NCBI GenBank assembly: GCA_051530055.1
Contig: CM121342.1
Location: forward strand, 13,950,001-14,014,000
Source of the DNA: Neoechinorhynchus agilis
Lineage: Eukaryota > Acanthocephala
Reading direction: 5' to 3'
DNA length: 64,000 nucleotides
This document shows, piece after piece, positions 1 to 12,279 of the stretch. The notes beneath the pieces were generated by a model. The model ran no database searches and was not told the DNA's origin. It saw only the letters and a program-made list of their open reading frames with translations. The translations under genes and the position numbers were made by a program. The stretch's first letter is position 1. Each line of letters opens with the position of its first letter.

Positions 1-2572
1 CTGCTGTGTTGGGTACGGAATATTCATTCCGTAATAAGTGTACGGATTATATCCAATCGGTAGTGCAGGCGGCGGATGTGGGCAACCGGTAGAATACGAA
101 TTAATTGGATACGGCAACTGCATTACTGGTGCTTGCTGCGTTATGAAAGTGCCGGCAGCGTTCGCGTTGGAGCACGCGTTTGTACAGTCTTCTCCACTGC
201 TGCTAACGATATTCTGCTGGATATCCTTGAAGAGTTCATCCTTTTCAGTCTTCCTTGCAAAACAAAAATCGGAAATCTTAGATTGGAACTTGACTAACAA
301 TGGAGTTAGATCATTGTAAAACTTGCATCCTTCGTTCAGGTTGTGAAAAAGTTCTTTGAACGCATCATAACCAAGTGCCATGTTTGTAAGCATTTCCGAT
401 CGAAGTTTACTACTCGGATTGCCGCCACCGCTCTTTTCCCTGCTCAATTCTAAATGGGCACGTTGAATGTTATCAACGAGTCGTTCTTGCCTTGAAAGGC
501 TATCAGAGACTTGCTTCCGTAGAGGTCTAAACACAGAATCGATTTTCGCAGCAATGAAAGCATTCTGGTCGGTATGAGGCTGACTTTGAAAAGTGTTCAC
601 AAAATCAGCTTGAACACTATCACCCTGGTGCTTCAGTTCAGCCTCAAGCACTTGCCTTTCTGCTTTGACAGTCTCGACTTCTTCACAAAGCCTCCTAAGT
701 TCCTTGACAATGTAGTGGTTTTTAAGAGCAGCTTGGCTTGTAGCAGGAGGCAATTCCCTTTCGAGTTCAGGTAAAGGTTTGCTCAACATTAGGATAAAAG
801 GCCTACTTTTCGCGTACTTTTGCTGAACAACTTGATCTGCATTTACGGCTAATTCAATCACCTCTCTATATCTTCGAGCTTCGTCACGCAAAGGTGCCGT
901 CAATTGCTGGCTGGGAGTCCGCTTCCATTTATCGTTCAATCGACTTCTTAACTCAGAATCAGTGCACTCTTCTTCGTCCAATAATCGTCCTGCTTCGTCC
1001 AAAATCTCTTTATTGCGTTTTAAAAGAAACGGAAGCTCTTGAATCTTACGATCTAACCATTGAGCACCTCCTTGTTGTTTGATCTCACTACATTTGGTCA
1101 CAATAGACTGAGGAACTTTACGAGAGGGAAAGTGGTTGTTTTTGACCACCTAAACATCACCACTTTCCTTCCTTCATAGATTGTTCACGATCATCATTTA
1201 GAACGTCCTCAACTTCGGCAGGTAAATTAAGCGTAGTCATCATTGCGTTCAAAAGATCGGTTGCCTCTCTGATCCTATTGATTTCGTGATTGGCGAATTC
1301 CGCTCGTTTCGACGAAAAAGCGAGTAATGCATTATTGACTTCAATTGGAATTAGGGAAGCAAAGAGGTCGGTAAATGTTTCCGATATAGGGAATGAAACG
1401 GGTTTTGCGGCACAAACAGCAATTTTCCCGATCGGTTCAACGTTTTTATAGTTCGGAATTCTCTCATGATACACAAAATCATTGTCTTTTTTGGCAGCCT
1501 CGAGTGCACGTCTGATTCGTTCGATGCTCGTTTTCACGCATTCCATCATTTGAACTTGTGGTTGACTCGGTGATCCGAACGCCGATGCCAGTTTACTTTT
1601 GGCTACTTCAAGTTGTTCAAGTGCTCTCTGCAACCGACAAATACTCACGTTTACTTTGCGTTCCTCAGCCAATGACTGGTAGTATTGGGCAAGAGCGAGG
1701 TAGAAGTATTGCTTTCCGTTAATCACAGAACTGAAGTACCGAGGAAATACATCCTTGTTGTGATCCGTCTGGCTCAATGAATACGCTTCGTTGTAAAATG
1801 ATGCGATTTGGTTGGCTAATCGAGCTATGAGACTGGACTTTAGTGTTTCACGCTGATTCCGATAAATGTCAAGACAAAACAAGAAACACTAAAAAACCCT
1901 ATGAAATAAAGGCAGACGTTCAAAAAGACTTAAATTTCCAACAACGGAATAAGCGTGAGCTGAGTCCTTGACACCTTTCCCAAGTGTAAGTTCGTTTGCT
2001 TGTGCGATCATTAAGAGTGCCAGCAAAGCAGATACCTGAGGGTACAAATCGGCGGTAACGTCGGTTCCAGCCATAGTTAAGACATTGTCTCTAAGATGTT
2101 CAAAAGCACCAGCTGATGTTTGAAGATACTTCACGGCTTGCTTAAGTCCAGAATCGTGGTCCAGCGGTTGACTCACGGCCAGTTCACCACACCATGCGCC
2201 AATGTTGAACAGAACGCAAGCCTGCTCGTATCCTGCTTTGGATAGAGTTAGAGTCCTCTTCCCGCCTAGCATTTTCCCTTTATCCATCGCATCTTGCCAC
2301 TTGAATCCAACCCGGATTTGGTTTTCACTTATAGGAATTTTATTCTTAATCGCTACCAATTGGTCGTAGTATCGAAACATTTGATTAAGACGATCACTTC
2401 TTGTACTCGTCAAAAGTGCTGATGTCCTCAACTGATTGAACGCTTCTGCTGCAAAACTGTAATCATCTTTGTCGCCATAAGTTGCACTGATGAATGCTCG
2501 AATTGGTGTCGATAAATTCACTTCGAACGCCTTCTTGCAAGGGACCGACATAATAGGAGGTGGAGTGACCAT
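1..2572 (-). CDS. PDCD6IP: ALIX / PDCD6IP homologue (Bro1-domain ESCRT adaptor), C-terminus off the left edge
   Basis: ALIX links cargo and ESCRT-III in multivesicular-body sorting, cytokinesis and membrane repair. The start at 2572 gives MVTPPPIMSVPCKKAFEVNL, followed by the Bro1 domain (SENQIRVGFKWQDAMDKG, YEQACVLFNIGAW, AAKKDNDFVYHERIP, PIGKIAV). The central V domain follows (RNKEILDEAGRLLDEEECTD, WKRTPSQQL) and then a Pro/Tyr-rich tail (IGYNPYTYYGMNIPYPTQQ) still open at base 1. I infer three exons by gap-free match to remembered vertebrate ALIX: 2572-1973, 1852-1189 and 1115 to the edge. The introns are 1853-1972 (120 bp, GT-AG, phase 0) and 1116-1188 (73 bp, GT-AG, phase 1). No breaks are seen. 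The splice sites are inferred, not shown by transcripts. Confidence 0.93.
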
Positions 2573-2924
2573 ATCTTATAAAGAACGATACTATAAAAAA
2601 ATTAATCCAAAGAAAAAATACTTCTAATACAATGTCACTTATTTTAACAAATCCTTTGATTCATGGCGACTAAAATTTGCGAGATTTATAATTAGATTCT
2701 TCCGTGTTTTTTATGAATATCGTCAAGACCGTATCGTGATTTTTCTCATCAAATAAGTTTTCCTGAGATGTTCGTCTCTCTGTTTTTATATCGCGGAAAT
2801 GTCGGCAAGTTTTAAAGTGAACGTCCCTTACACGGACGCGGCGATCCTGACCGGTGAGCCGCGTGCTCAACCAAATTTGTTTGAACATTGAACGATTCAT
2901 GTTTGTTTGTCGCGTAAAAAATTA
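2573..2924. other. Upstream flank of ALIX, no gene seen
   Basis: About 350 bp of AT-rich sequence between the ALIX start codon and the satellite. It must hold the ALIX promoter and 5' UTR, but I see no clear TATA box. A 76-codon minus-strand reading frame here (2670-2900) has no recognisable domain and is probably chance. Confidence 0.5.
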
Positions 2925-5900
2925 TAAGACTTCTAAAACAACAATCTTGCATACGCCATTTGAAAGGTTGTTTGTTTTTTAAGCACGAGATTGTGCGTTA
3001 AATTCTTTTAATTTTTTCCGCAATAAACAAACTGAAATTATTTATTTAATCCAATTGTTTTCGAAAACAACAATCTTGCTTACGCCATTTGCAAGGTTGT
3101 TTGTTATTAGGCACATAATTGTGCGTTCAAAATATCGAATCTAATAAATTCTTTCTATTTTGCCGTTATAAAAAGACTAAAATAATTTATTTATTCCGAT
3201 TGTTTTCGGAACCACAATCTTGTGTACCCCATTCGCATGCTTGTTTGTTTTTAGGCACAAGATTTGTGCGTTCGAAATATCGGAGCTAATAAATTATTTT
3301 TTATTTTGCCCCATAAACAAACCGAAACTATTTATTAATTTCAATTGTTTTCGGAACCACAATCTTGCGTACGCCACTTGCAAGGTTTTTTTGTAATTAG
3401 GCACGAAATTGTGCGTTCGAAATATCGGAGCTAATAAATTCTTTTAATTTTTGCCGTTATAAACAAACTTAAATTATTTATTTAATCTGATTGTTTTCGG
3501 AACTACAATCTTGCGTACCCCATTTGCAAGGTTGTTTGTTTTATGGCACAAGATTGTGCGTTCGAAATATCGGAGCTAATAAATTCTTTTAATTTTGCCC
3601 GTAAACAAACTAAAATTATTTATTTAATCTGATTGTTTTCGAAAACAAAAATCTTGAGTACCCGATTATCAAGGTTGTTTGTTATTAGGCACATAATTGT
3701 GCGTTCGAAATATCGGAGCTATAAATTCTTTTAATTTTTCCGCCATAAACAAACTGAAATGATTTATTTATTCCTATTTTTTTCGAAACTACAATCTTTC
3801 GTACGCCATTTGCAAGGTTCTTTGTTTTAAGGCACGAGATTGTGCGTTCGAAATATCGGAGCTAATAAATTCTTTTAAATTTTACCCATAAACAAACTAA
3901 AATTATTTATTTAATCCGATTGTGTTCGGGACCACAATCTTCCGTACGCCATTTGCAAGGTTGTTTATTTTTAGGCACAGGATTGTGCGTTCGAAATATC
4001 GAACCTTATCAATTCCTTTAATTTTTCCGCAAAAAACAAACTAAAATTATTTAATCCGATTGTTTTCGAAAACAACAATCTTGAGTACGCGATTATCAAG
4101 GTTGTTTGTTATTAGGCACATAATTGTGCGTTCGAAATATCGAATCTGAAAAATTCTTTTCATTTTTCCGCCATTAAATAACTAAAATTATTTATTTAAT
4201 CCGATTGTTTTCGAAATCAACAATATTAAGTACGCGATTATCAAGGCTGTTTGTTATTCGGGCCAGGATTGTGCGTTCGAAATTTCGGAGCTAATAAATT
4301 CTTTTAATTTTTCCCAAACAAACTAAAATTATTTATTTAATCCGATTGTTTCGGAACTACAATCTTGCGTACGCCATTTGCATGTTGTTTGTTTTAGGCA
4401 CAAGATTGTGCGTTCGAAATATCGGAGCTAAAAATTCTTTTTTTTTTCGCCATAATCTAACAAAAATTATTATTAATCTGATTTTTTTCGAAAACAAAAA
4501 TCTTGGGTACGCGATTATCAAGGTTGTTTGTTAAGGCACAAAATTGTTCGTTCGAAATATCGAATCTAATAAATTCTTTTAATTTTTTCCGCCATAAACA
4601 AAACTTAAATTATTTATTTAATCCGATTGTTTTCGGAACCACAATCTTGCGTACGCCATTTGCAAGGTTGTTTGCCTTAAGGCACAAGATTGTGCGTTCG
4701 AAATATCGAATCTAATAAATTCTTTTAATTGTTACCCCGTAAACAAACTAAAATAATTTATTTAATCCGATTGTTTTCGGAACAACAATCTTGAGTACGC
4801 CATTATCAATGTTGTTTTTTATTAGGCACAAGATTGTGCGTTCGAAATATCGAATCTAATAAATTCTTTTAATTTTCCGCCATAAACAAACAAAAGATAA
4901 TTTATCTAATCGATTTTTTTCGAAAACAAAAATCTTGGGTACGCGATTATCAAGGTTGATTGTTAAGGCACAAAATTGATCGTTCGAAATATCGAATCTA
5001 ATAAATTCTTTTAATTTTTTCCGCCACAAACAAAAACTTAAATTATTTATTTAATCCGATTGTTTTCGAAACCACAATCTTGCGTACGCCATTTTCAGGG
5101 TTGTTTGCCTTAAGGCACAAGATTGTGCGTTCGAAATATCGGAGCTAATAAATTCTTTTAATTGTTACCCCGTAAACAAACTAAAATAATTTATTTAATC
5201 CGATTGTTTTCGGAACTACAATCTTGCGTACGCCATTTGCAATGTTGTTTGTTCTTAGGTACAAGATTGTGCGTTCGAAATATCGGAGCTAACAAATTCT
5301 TTTAATTTTTTTCGCCATAATCTAACAAAAATTATTGATCTAATCTGATTTTTTTCGAAAACAAAAATCTTGGGTACGCGATTATCAAGGTTGATTGTTA
5401 AGGCACAAAATTGATCGTTCGAAATATCGAATCTAATAAATTCTTTTAATTTTTTCCGCCACAAACAAAAACTTAAATTATTTATTTAATCCGATTGTTT
5501 TCGAAACCACAATCTTGCGTACGCCATTTTCAGGGTTGTTTGCCTTAAGGCACAAGATTGTGCGTTCGAAATATCGGAGCTAATAAATTCTTTTAATTGT
5601 TACCCCGTAAACAAACTAAAATTATTTATTTAATCTTATTGTTTTCGAAAACAAAAATCTTCAGTACGCGATTATCAAGGTAGATTGTTATTAGGCACAT
5701 AATTGTGCGTTCGAAATATCGGAGCTATAAATTCTTTTAAATTTTCCGCCATAAACAAACTGAAATGATTTATTCCTTTTTTTCGAAACTACAATCTTTC
5801 GTACGCCATTTGCAAGGCTCTTTGTTTTAAGGCACGAGATTGTGCGTTCGAAATATCGGAGCTAATAAATTCTTTTAATTTTTACCCCATAGACAAACTA

Positions 5901-5960
5901 AAATTATATATTTAATCCGATTGTATTCGAAAACAACAATCTTGAGTACGCGATTATCAA
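2925..5960. repeat. Diverged ~145 bp tandem satellite, about 21 monomers
   Basis: Each monomer contains, in order: the block GTGCGTTCGAAATATCGGA, an AATAAATTCTTTTAATTTTT tract, CCGCCATAAACAAACT, AATTATTTATTTAATCCGAT, TGTTTTCGGAACCACAATCT and TGCGTACGCCATTTGCAAGG. The GTGCGTTCGA block recurs at about 3411, 3556 and 3699, giving a period near 145 bp. Two monomer types alternate irregularly: one reads ACGCCATTTGCAAGG, the other ACGCGATTATCAAGG. The short inverted repeat GCACAAGATTGTGC (arms GCACAA/TTGTGC) is the best-kept part. Monomers differ by substitutions and small indels, so the array is not young. Scattered 60-70 codon reading frames inside it are by-products of the repeat. Confidence 0.93.
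4905..5625. repeat. Higher-order duplication inside the satellite (~434 bp period)
   Basis: The block beginning near 4911 (TTTTTTTCGAAAACAAAAAT, then TTGGGTACGCGATTATCAAGG) is repeated almost unchanged from near 5345. The repeat includes the private variants AAAATTGATCGTTCG and CCATTTTCAGGGTTGTTTGCC. The offset of about 434 bp equals three monomers, so this is a recent three-monomer higher-order duplication in an otherwise older array. Confidence 0.75.
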
Positions 5961-8900
5961 GAATATGTAATAGATCGATTAACACGTTTTTAATCGATTA
6001 GTCGACTGGTCGATTAACACACGCTTAATCGATTTATCATGTAGGGTTAAAAATAGGTGTGTGCGATTAAGTGTTGAATAAAAAATGTCGCTAAAAAAAG
6101 AATACAATGCGACATCTGGCGACGAGGGTGGGATCCCGTTGGGCGAAATCCTGAAGGATCAAGCAACCCAAATCAAAGAGTTGTTACAGCAACAGCAGCA
6201 ACAAAATGCGATGATTATGGAGATGTTCAAAGTCATGAAATGTACTGGACAATTAGAAAACCCAGAAAAGAAGACAGTGAGTCCATTCCGACCATTCGAT
6301 TCCACAAAACAATCGTGGTGCGAGTATATGGAACAAGTGAATGAATACATGAAAGCGAATGGAATTGACGGAAGCGAGTATCAGAAATCAAGTTTGTTAG
6401 CCTGGATTGGGGCTGACACATATGAAACGATAAAGAAGATAACAGCCGCTCAAGACTTAGTGAATATGCCATATAGTAAACTACTGGAGACGTTAGAGCG
6501 ACATTTCCAGGCAGAGGTTCCTGAGATTTTGGCACGATATATGTTTAACTCCAAGAAGAAGGAGGAATGCCAAACACAATGGTGGTGAAATTATTCATGG
6601 AGCAGAATAAGCAACCGGTTAAATGGGCTCCGAGAAGGATTCCTTATTCTCTTCAACGACCGGTTAAGAACGAAATCGATCGATTGGTCGATGCAGGTAT
6701 CCTCGTTCCCGTGGATAGCAATAAGGAAAGTCCCGATTGGTTGACACCGTTAGTAGTTGTTAGGAAACCTTCGGGGAAAATTCGTTTATGTGGGGATTTC
6801 CGAGTCACAATTAACAAATTTTTGAAAGACGGAACCCACATAATGCCGACGTTCGAGGACATTGCTCATCAGATAGCGGGTAGTAGATTGTACTCTGTAA
6901 TCGATCTGAAAGAAGCTTACCTGCAACTACCAATGGATGATGAAAGCAGTAAGTTACTATCGATCAGTACTCCATGGGGAACATATAGATTCACGAGATT
7001 ACCATTCGGAATATCAGCCGCGCCAGCTATCTTCCAGAATTACATCGATGATCTTCTCAAAGGAATCCAGGGAGTATGCGCGTATTTGGACGATATTATC
7101 ATAGGAACCGAAAACATGACTACTCATCGGAAAACTTTGGAACAAGTATTTCAACGTCTGCTGGATGTCAATCTCAAAGTATCACCTGAGAAATGTTCAT
7201 GAAGACCGAAGTGAAATATCTGGGGTATACCTTCAAAAACAACAGAATATGTGTGACGGATGATCATTCCTCGGTTTAGCGAACTTCCACATTCGATTTG
7301 TTCCAAATTTTCAGAATACATGCGAGCGTCTTTACAGGTTAGTTTCGTCTAAAAGTATATGGGAGTGGACGGACGAACACCAGAATTGTTTCGACAATGT
7401 ATACCTTCAAAAACAACAGAATATGTGCGACGGATGATAAGACGAGAGCTCTCACGAATGCAGTCAGTCCGCGAAATCAAAAGGAGCTTCGATCATTCCT
7501 CGGTTTAGCGAACTTCCACAATCGATTTGTTCCAAATTTTCAGAATACATGCGAGCGTCTTTACAGGTTAGTTTCGTCTAAAAGTACATGGGAGTGGTCG
7601 GACGAACACCAGAATTGTTTGGACAATATTAAAGAAAGTTTGAAAAATTCTCAAGAACTCATCCCATTCGATGAGCGAACGCCAATAACGCTCACTTGTG
7701 ATGCCAGCGAGCGAGGACTTGGCGCAGCGTTGTTTCATCGCACACCGGAGGGTCTTGTTCCGATAGCTTTTGCATCACGAATATTGCAAGCAGCCGAACA
7801 AAATTATTCGTCGATTGAAAAGGAAGCCTTAGCCTTGGTATACGGAGTGAAATATTTTCACGAGTATTTATATGGACGTCGTTTTCAGTTACATACCGAT
7901 CATAAACCATTAGAGTTTATTTTTGGAAGGAACAGAGAATTACCGAAGCTGACGAATAATAGAATAGTACGATGGGCACTTTTCCTGGCGCAATACGAAT
8001 ATGAGATCAGTCATATTCCAGGAATTGAAAATTCGATTGCGGATACACTGTCAAGGATGCCGGATCAAACAGCGAACGATATGAGCAGTGTCAGTGAAAT
8101 AAAGTTGATCAGGCTAATCCAAACGGAGAAGACGGACCGTTTCGATTTAAGCATAGAAGGCTTACGAAAGGCCACGATGACGGATAAGCAGTTGGCGAAG
8201 GTGAAGCGTTGTTTAATCGAAGGATGACCGAAACGATGCGGAGATGTATCTGCGGCTATTTACAATAGAAAGAATGAACTCAACATAGAAGACGGCATAG
8301 TGATGTATAATCAAAGAATAGTGGTGCCAGAATCTCTTCGAAGCCATTTTCTTAAAATAATGCATCACGGACATCCAGGAGAGAACGCCATGAAGGCCTT
8401 ATCGCGTTATTATTGTTGGTGGCCGGAATTGGATCACGACATTATTAGGGAAATAAATACCTGCCAAAATTGTCAACGATTGCGCCCTGAAGCACGCGAA
8501 GTCCCGTTGATCAATTGGGATGTTCCACAAGGTCCTGGTAAGCGAATACATCTGGACATAGCCGGCCCTATCGAAGGAAAGTTGTACCTGGTGGCAATGG
8601 ACGCATACACAAAATGGCTCGAAGTATGGTCTGGCTACAATTTCTCAACGGATAATGTCGTCAATCGATTACGCGAATTATTTGTGAGATTTGGGGTACC
8701 AGAAACAATCGTTTCCGATAATGGTCCCCAATTTGCGAGCCACGAATTCAGAGCGTTCTGTCAAGCTAATGGAATCGATGCTGTGCGAACAACCCCATAT
8801 CATCCGAAAAATAATGGATTGGTGGAGAGATTCATAAAGACGTTAAAATTAAGGGCGTTGTTGACCAAGACTACGGATAGAAAGAGAGACATCCAAAGGT

Positions 8901-9213
8901 TTCTACTCGCATATCGAAATACACCGCACAGCACTACTGGAAAAGCGCCATCGGAGTTAATGTTCGGAAGGAAAATAGCCACATGTCTAGATAACCTACG
9001 ACCAACAACGGAGAAGACGATCAAACGAAATCTGAGAAAGATGAAAGAGCGACATGACGGTAAAAGCGAAATAAGGAAATTCGACGAAAATGATACAGTT
9101 TGGGTACGAGATAGCAGACGAAATGAATGGAATGAAGGCATCGTCCTAGCTCAGACTGGACCAAACTCGTACCGAATCAAAACAGGGAAAATGAATGCTT
9201 TTAAATTTCAACC
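5961..9213 (+). mobile_element. Ty3/gypsy LTR-retroelement fossil, broken, embedded in the satellite
   Basis: The parts lie in the order expected for Ty3/gypsy. A gag-like segment with a Gln-rich stretch is at about 6085-6588. Reverse transcriptase is at about 6570-7200 (WLTPLVVVRKPSGKIRLCGD, AYLDDIIIG). The RT connection and RNase H are at about 7460-8110 (LTCDASERGLGAALFHRTPE, LHTDHKPLEFIFGR, SHIPGIENSIADTLSRM). Integrase is at about 8300-9215 (a zinc-binding H/C head with CQNC, then SDNGPQF and YHPKNNGLVERF). The element is broken, with roughly three or four breaks. I see no LTR at either end; both flanks are satellite. The 5' leader (5961-6084) has several ATCGATTAA-type repeats. Reading frames are still long, so it is moderately young compared with the other gypsy fossil in this window. 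Confidence 0.92.
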
Positions 9214-9425
9214 ATAAACAAACTAAAATTATTTATTTCATCCATTTGTTTCTGAAAACAACAATCTTGCGTACGCGATTATCAAGGCTGTTTGTGTTTA
9301 GGTACAAGATTGTGCCTTCGAAATATCAAATCTGAAAAATTCTTTTCATTTTTCCGCCATAAACAAACTACAATCATTTATTTCATCCGATAGTTCTCGA
9401 AAACAACAATCTTCAGTAAGCGACT
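9214..9425. repeat. Satellite monomers to the right of the gypsy fossil
   Basis: About one and a half monomers of the 145 bp satellite follow directly after the integrase end (CCATAAACAAACTAAAATTA, TTTCTGAAAACAACAATCTT). They show that the retroelement sits inside, and split, the 2.9-6.0 kb array. Confidence 0.88.
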
Positions 9426-9639
9426 ATCGCTGGCCTGGTTTTTTTTCACGTTGTCGATCACCCGAACAGCGACTAACCTTTCAACGCCTTTTCTTATCAA
9501 ATCTTGATAACCTCCCTTACCCTTGATCACACTCCTCTAACTGGGCGGAAAGAAGCTTTAAATGGATCGACTTGACTCACTGATCTAAGTAATATCACGC
9601 TCTCAGGATTTAGGTTGATAAGTAGCTCAATTATCTAAA

Positions 9640-11070
9640 AATGGACTCTTGACGAACAAATCTTGTTGTTGTTGATCTAGCATGCTTGATCCCTTTCCTT
9701 TTTACAAAATGCGCTGAATTCATCACTTTTCAATTATGGTTCATTGTCCGTTATTACGCTTCGATGTGTTCCCATTTCCGAGAAGCATTTGCGAAATCTT
9801 ATTTCAACACTTCGGGCTTTTCCGCGTTTCACTATAGATTCCAAACCCCGATGATTTGGCCATTAGACACTGCATGCTTTTGCCGACGCTATTCGCTGTA
9901 TTTTTGTCAATTCCGTTCCGCCAAGCATAGTACCCGTGAACGCTTTCATTCTTTAAACCTCTGCATGTCCTTCGTACAGTACTGAAAATACACTGCTTCG
10001 CAGCGAAACCGATATGACACGTCGTTGTAAATACATCCAAATTCCTCCCTCCAACGACCCTGCAACTTTATCAGTAAATTTTCCTTGATAAGATTGGGGT
10101 TGTAGTGACGATAATTCTGGATAAAGCATATTTCAATTTAATAATATATGTTTCATTCACCACAACTCCTACACTATCATCCCGAAGGATTTTCTCTCGG
10201 ATCTTCTTTGATATATTTAGCAATCCTAAGTAATTTAACATCCTTGCGAGTTTCGAATCTCTCCAGCTTTTCATCCTAGATTACTGTGAACACTTCAAAT
10301 TTCTATTTAATGTCTCGTGGAACATATTCAGTATTGTCGATATGTGAGGTACCGGGGTAAACTGATGATGAGTCCGATGAGGTTTTAAACGTCTTTAATA
10401 AAAAATCATTTACCGCTTGAAAACCTAACTAATACTTATATTCAATATTGGACAGGCGGGACGAACAATCAGCCGCTACGTTGTCCTTTCCCGGTACATG
10501 CCTCATATCTTCCAAACATCGCTTCCTTCCGACGGATATACCGGTGGTTTACGATCTGTCTCAGTAATGAATTTTCGTCCAGCGGCATAACTGGTCGCAC
10601 TCGCTTTTTTTCTCGATAATTGCATATCACACTTCAGTTGGTCTCAATAACCTGGATGCAGAAATAACCAGCATCTTGACACCATCACGTTCTTGGAATA
10701 AAACGGCACTATCACCTTGGTTGCTACATGTAACGATCACGGGCGCGTTAACATCACAAGATACGACTTTTGAGCGTTTATGATTTTTAGTTTATTATCC
10801 CACTTCCAAATCCTTTCTTTTCTCAGTAGCTCGTAAGAGAACTGCAAACTAATTACAAATCTTTCTTGGTACGTGGCCATATTCAAGAAACCCTTAAACT
10901 CGCCTTCATTTGTTTTAATTACTATATCTGATATATCCCCAATTTTGTATTCGTCCGCCTTGACCCATACAAATTCGTCACCTTTGATTTCATAAAATTA
11001 TATTTTTCACCATTGAAATAAACTCATCCTTAGTACAGTGTCCCTGAAGCTTTTTTTATCTGTTGACACA
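9640..11070 (-). mobile_element. Second, older Ty3/gypsy fossil (minus strand), heavily broken
   Basis: Reading right to left: remains of the RT C-terminus at about 10800-11060 (a GFLNMATYQERFV-like and WKWD-like stretch matching the gypsy FLGMVTYY...WKW region), RNase H at about 10440-10790 (a DVNAPVIVTC start and RHVPGKDNVAADCSSRL), and integrase pieces at about 9660-10060 (an ITDNEP-like and DEFSAFCK-like stretch). It is broken many times over and older than the 6-9 kb element. No LTRs are recognised. A hammerhead-bearing repeat lies within its span near 10350. Confidence 0.65.
10335..10425 (+). repeat. Hammerhead-like repeat copy, degenerate core
   Basis: The copy begins with the family flank TCGATATGTGAGGTACCGGG. 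It continues with CTGATGA at 10362-10368, a stem-II-like TGAGTCCGATGAGGTTTTA, then AAACGTC (10388-10393) and the conserved tail TTTAATAAAAAATCATTTACC. GGTAAA before the core can pair with TTTACC in the tail. The GAAAC box reads TAAAC here, so self-cleavage is unlikely. Confidence 0.55.
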
Positions 11071-11199
11071 TTGAAAGAACTAAAAAATTTGCGGCGCATA
11101 AGGAAAACACAAAATGGAAAATAAATTTGCCTATTTTTAAGCCAAAAGTGATGTATGCTATCAGCAGTGCATCTCTACTTAAAGCTTATAACGGTGAAA

Positions 11200-11960
11200 A
11201 ATTAACAGGTTGGATGGAGATTTCGTTTAGGCTCTTAGTTTTTAGTGTGAAGATTCCGGTAGCTAGAAGATGCCCGTCAACGGTTGCAAACAATCGGCTT
11301 AGGAATCACTCCTGGCATCGAGAATTCATAACTCTTTAATTACAAATTCTCGTGACCTAATGAACCGAACTCGATTGGCAGTATTCTCTAGTAGACCCTT
11401 CTCTCCGACGAGAAAGAGCCGCATTGTCCCTGACACTTGTGTGCCGATGAGCACATCCCATCATTGCCGTCGGAGAGCGACTGTGGAGCCATCGGGACGA
11501 TATGGTTTCAGGTACTCACTAGACGCCGAAGTGAACGCAATTCTTAGCTGTGCCCTGAATACTGCATATGCAACCAACATCTTAGAGCCGAGAAATCTTT
11601 GCCGATTCGATCTCAGTAGACCTGACGGTATCACAGTATTCCAGTGGTGTTTTCTCGGAGACGCCGTTCGCAGCCAGCAATATAAAATTCGCCACTGTTA
11701 AACCCGAAGAGGAGTAAACGCCGCTGAGGAGCGCCAAAAGAGATCAAATACAGGGACCTGAGTCGAATTCATTAGCGTCGTTCCCTTTGGGGTCGCGACA
11801 CTCAGGTCGTTTGGTACCGCAGCGCAGGACCTAGTCAATCAATTGTCCAACAAACTCGGGCGAATCACTGACGATCAGAGGGCATTAAGCATTTCTGCTG
11901 CAAGTCTAACCATCCTTTCGACCATTACCCTAGGACGGCAGCTGAGTGATCATGAGTGGT
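11200..11960 (+). mobile_element. R2-like LINE fragment, C-terminal restriction-like endonuclease end
   Basis: The fragment encodes pieces of the family C-terminus: CVPMSTSHHCRRRATVEPSG (broken zinc knuckle), VNAILSCALNTAYATNILEP, RPDGITVFQW, and in other frames YRDL and FGTAAQDLVNQLSNKLGRIT. In intact relatives this region carries a CCHC zinc motif followed by RPDG...WD endonuclease residues. The 3' end CAGCTGAGTGATC (about 11940-11952) matches the ends of the copies at 47.4 kb and 48.9 kb. The copy is frameshifted and dead. Confidence 0.7.
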
Positions 11961-12270
11961 AGCGTGAATGTTGAAAATCACATTTAGATGGTGTGCGGGA
12001 TTTCGTAGATCAAAAATCCACTTCACATGACTCTGGTTCGGTCTCCGTTTCAAATTTTTAAACTTGTACCTCTCAGCGCCTTCGTATTGCCTGTCTCCTA
12101 AATGATTTGCGAGCACTGGAATACGTCGGCACTCAACCATGACAGCAAAATCTTCTCTTTTCATTATCAACGACTACTCCATTCACCTTGAAATGCTCTT
12201 TCGATTGTTCTATACATTCGCAACACTTTTGGTATTTGTTTAACCATTAAATTTTATTTGTTAAAGTACA
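11960..12270. other. Gap between two LINE fragments
   Basis: About 310 bp with an 81-codon minus-strand frame (11925-12170) that has no recognisable domain. I see no gene. Confidence 0.4.
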
Positions 12271-12279
12271 AACGTGCAA

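Noticed and set aside
2925-5960. CRISPR-like array (regular ~145 bp repeats)
   Set aside because: The whole unit repeats with gradual divergence and there are no unique spacers of constant length; this is a eukaryotic satellite.
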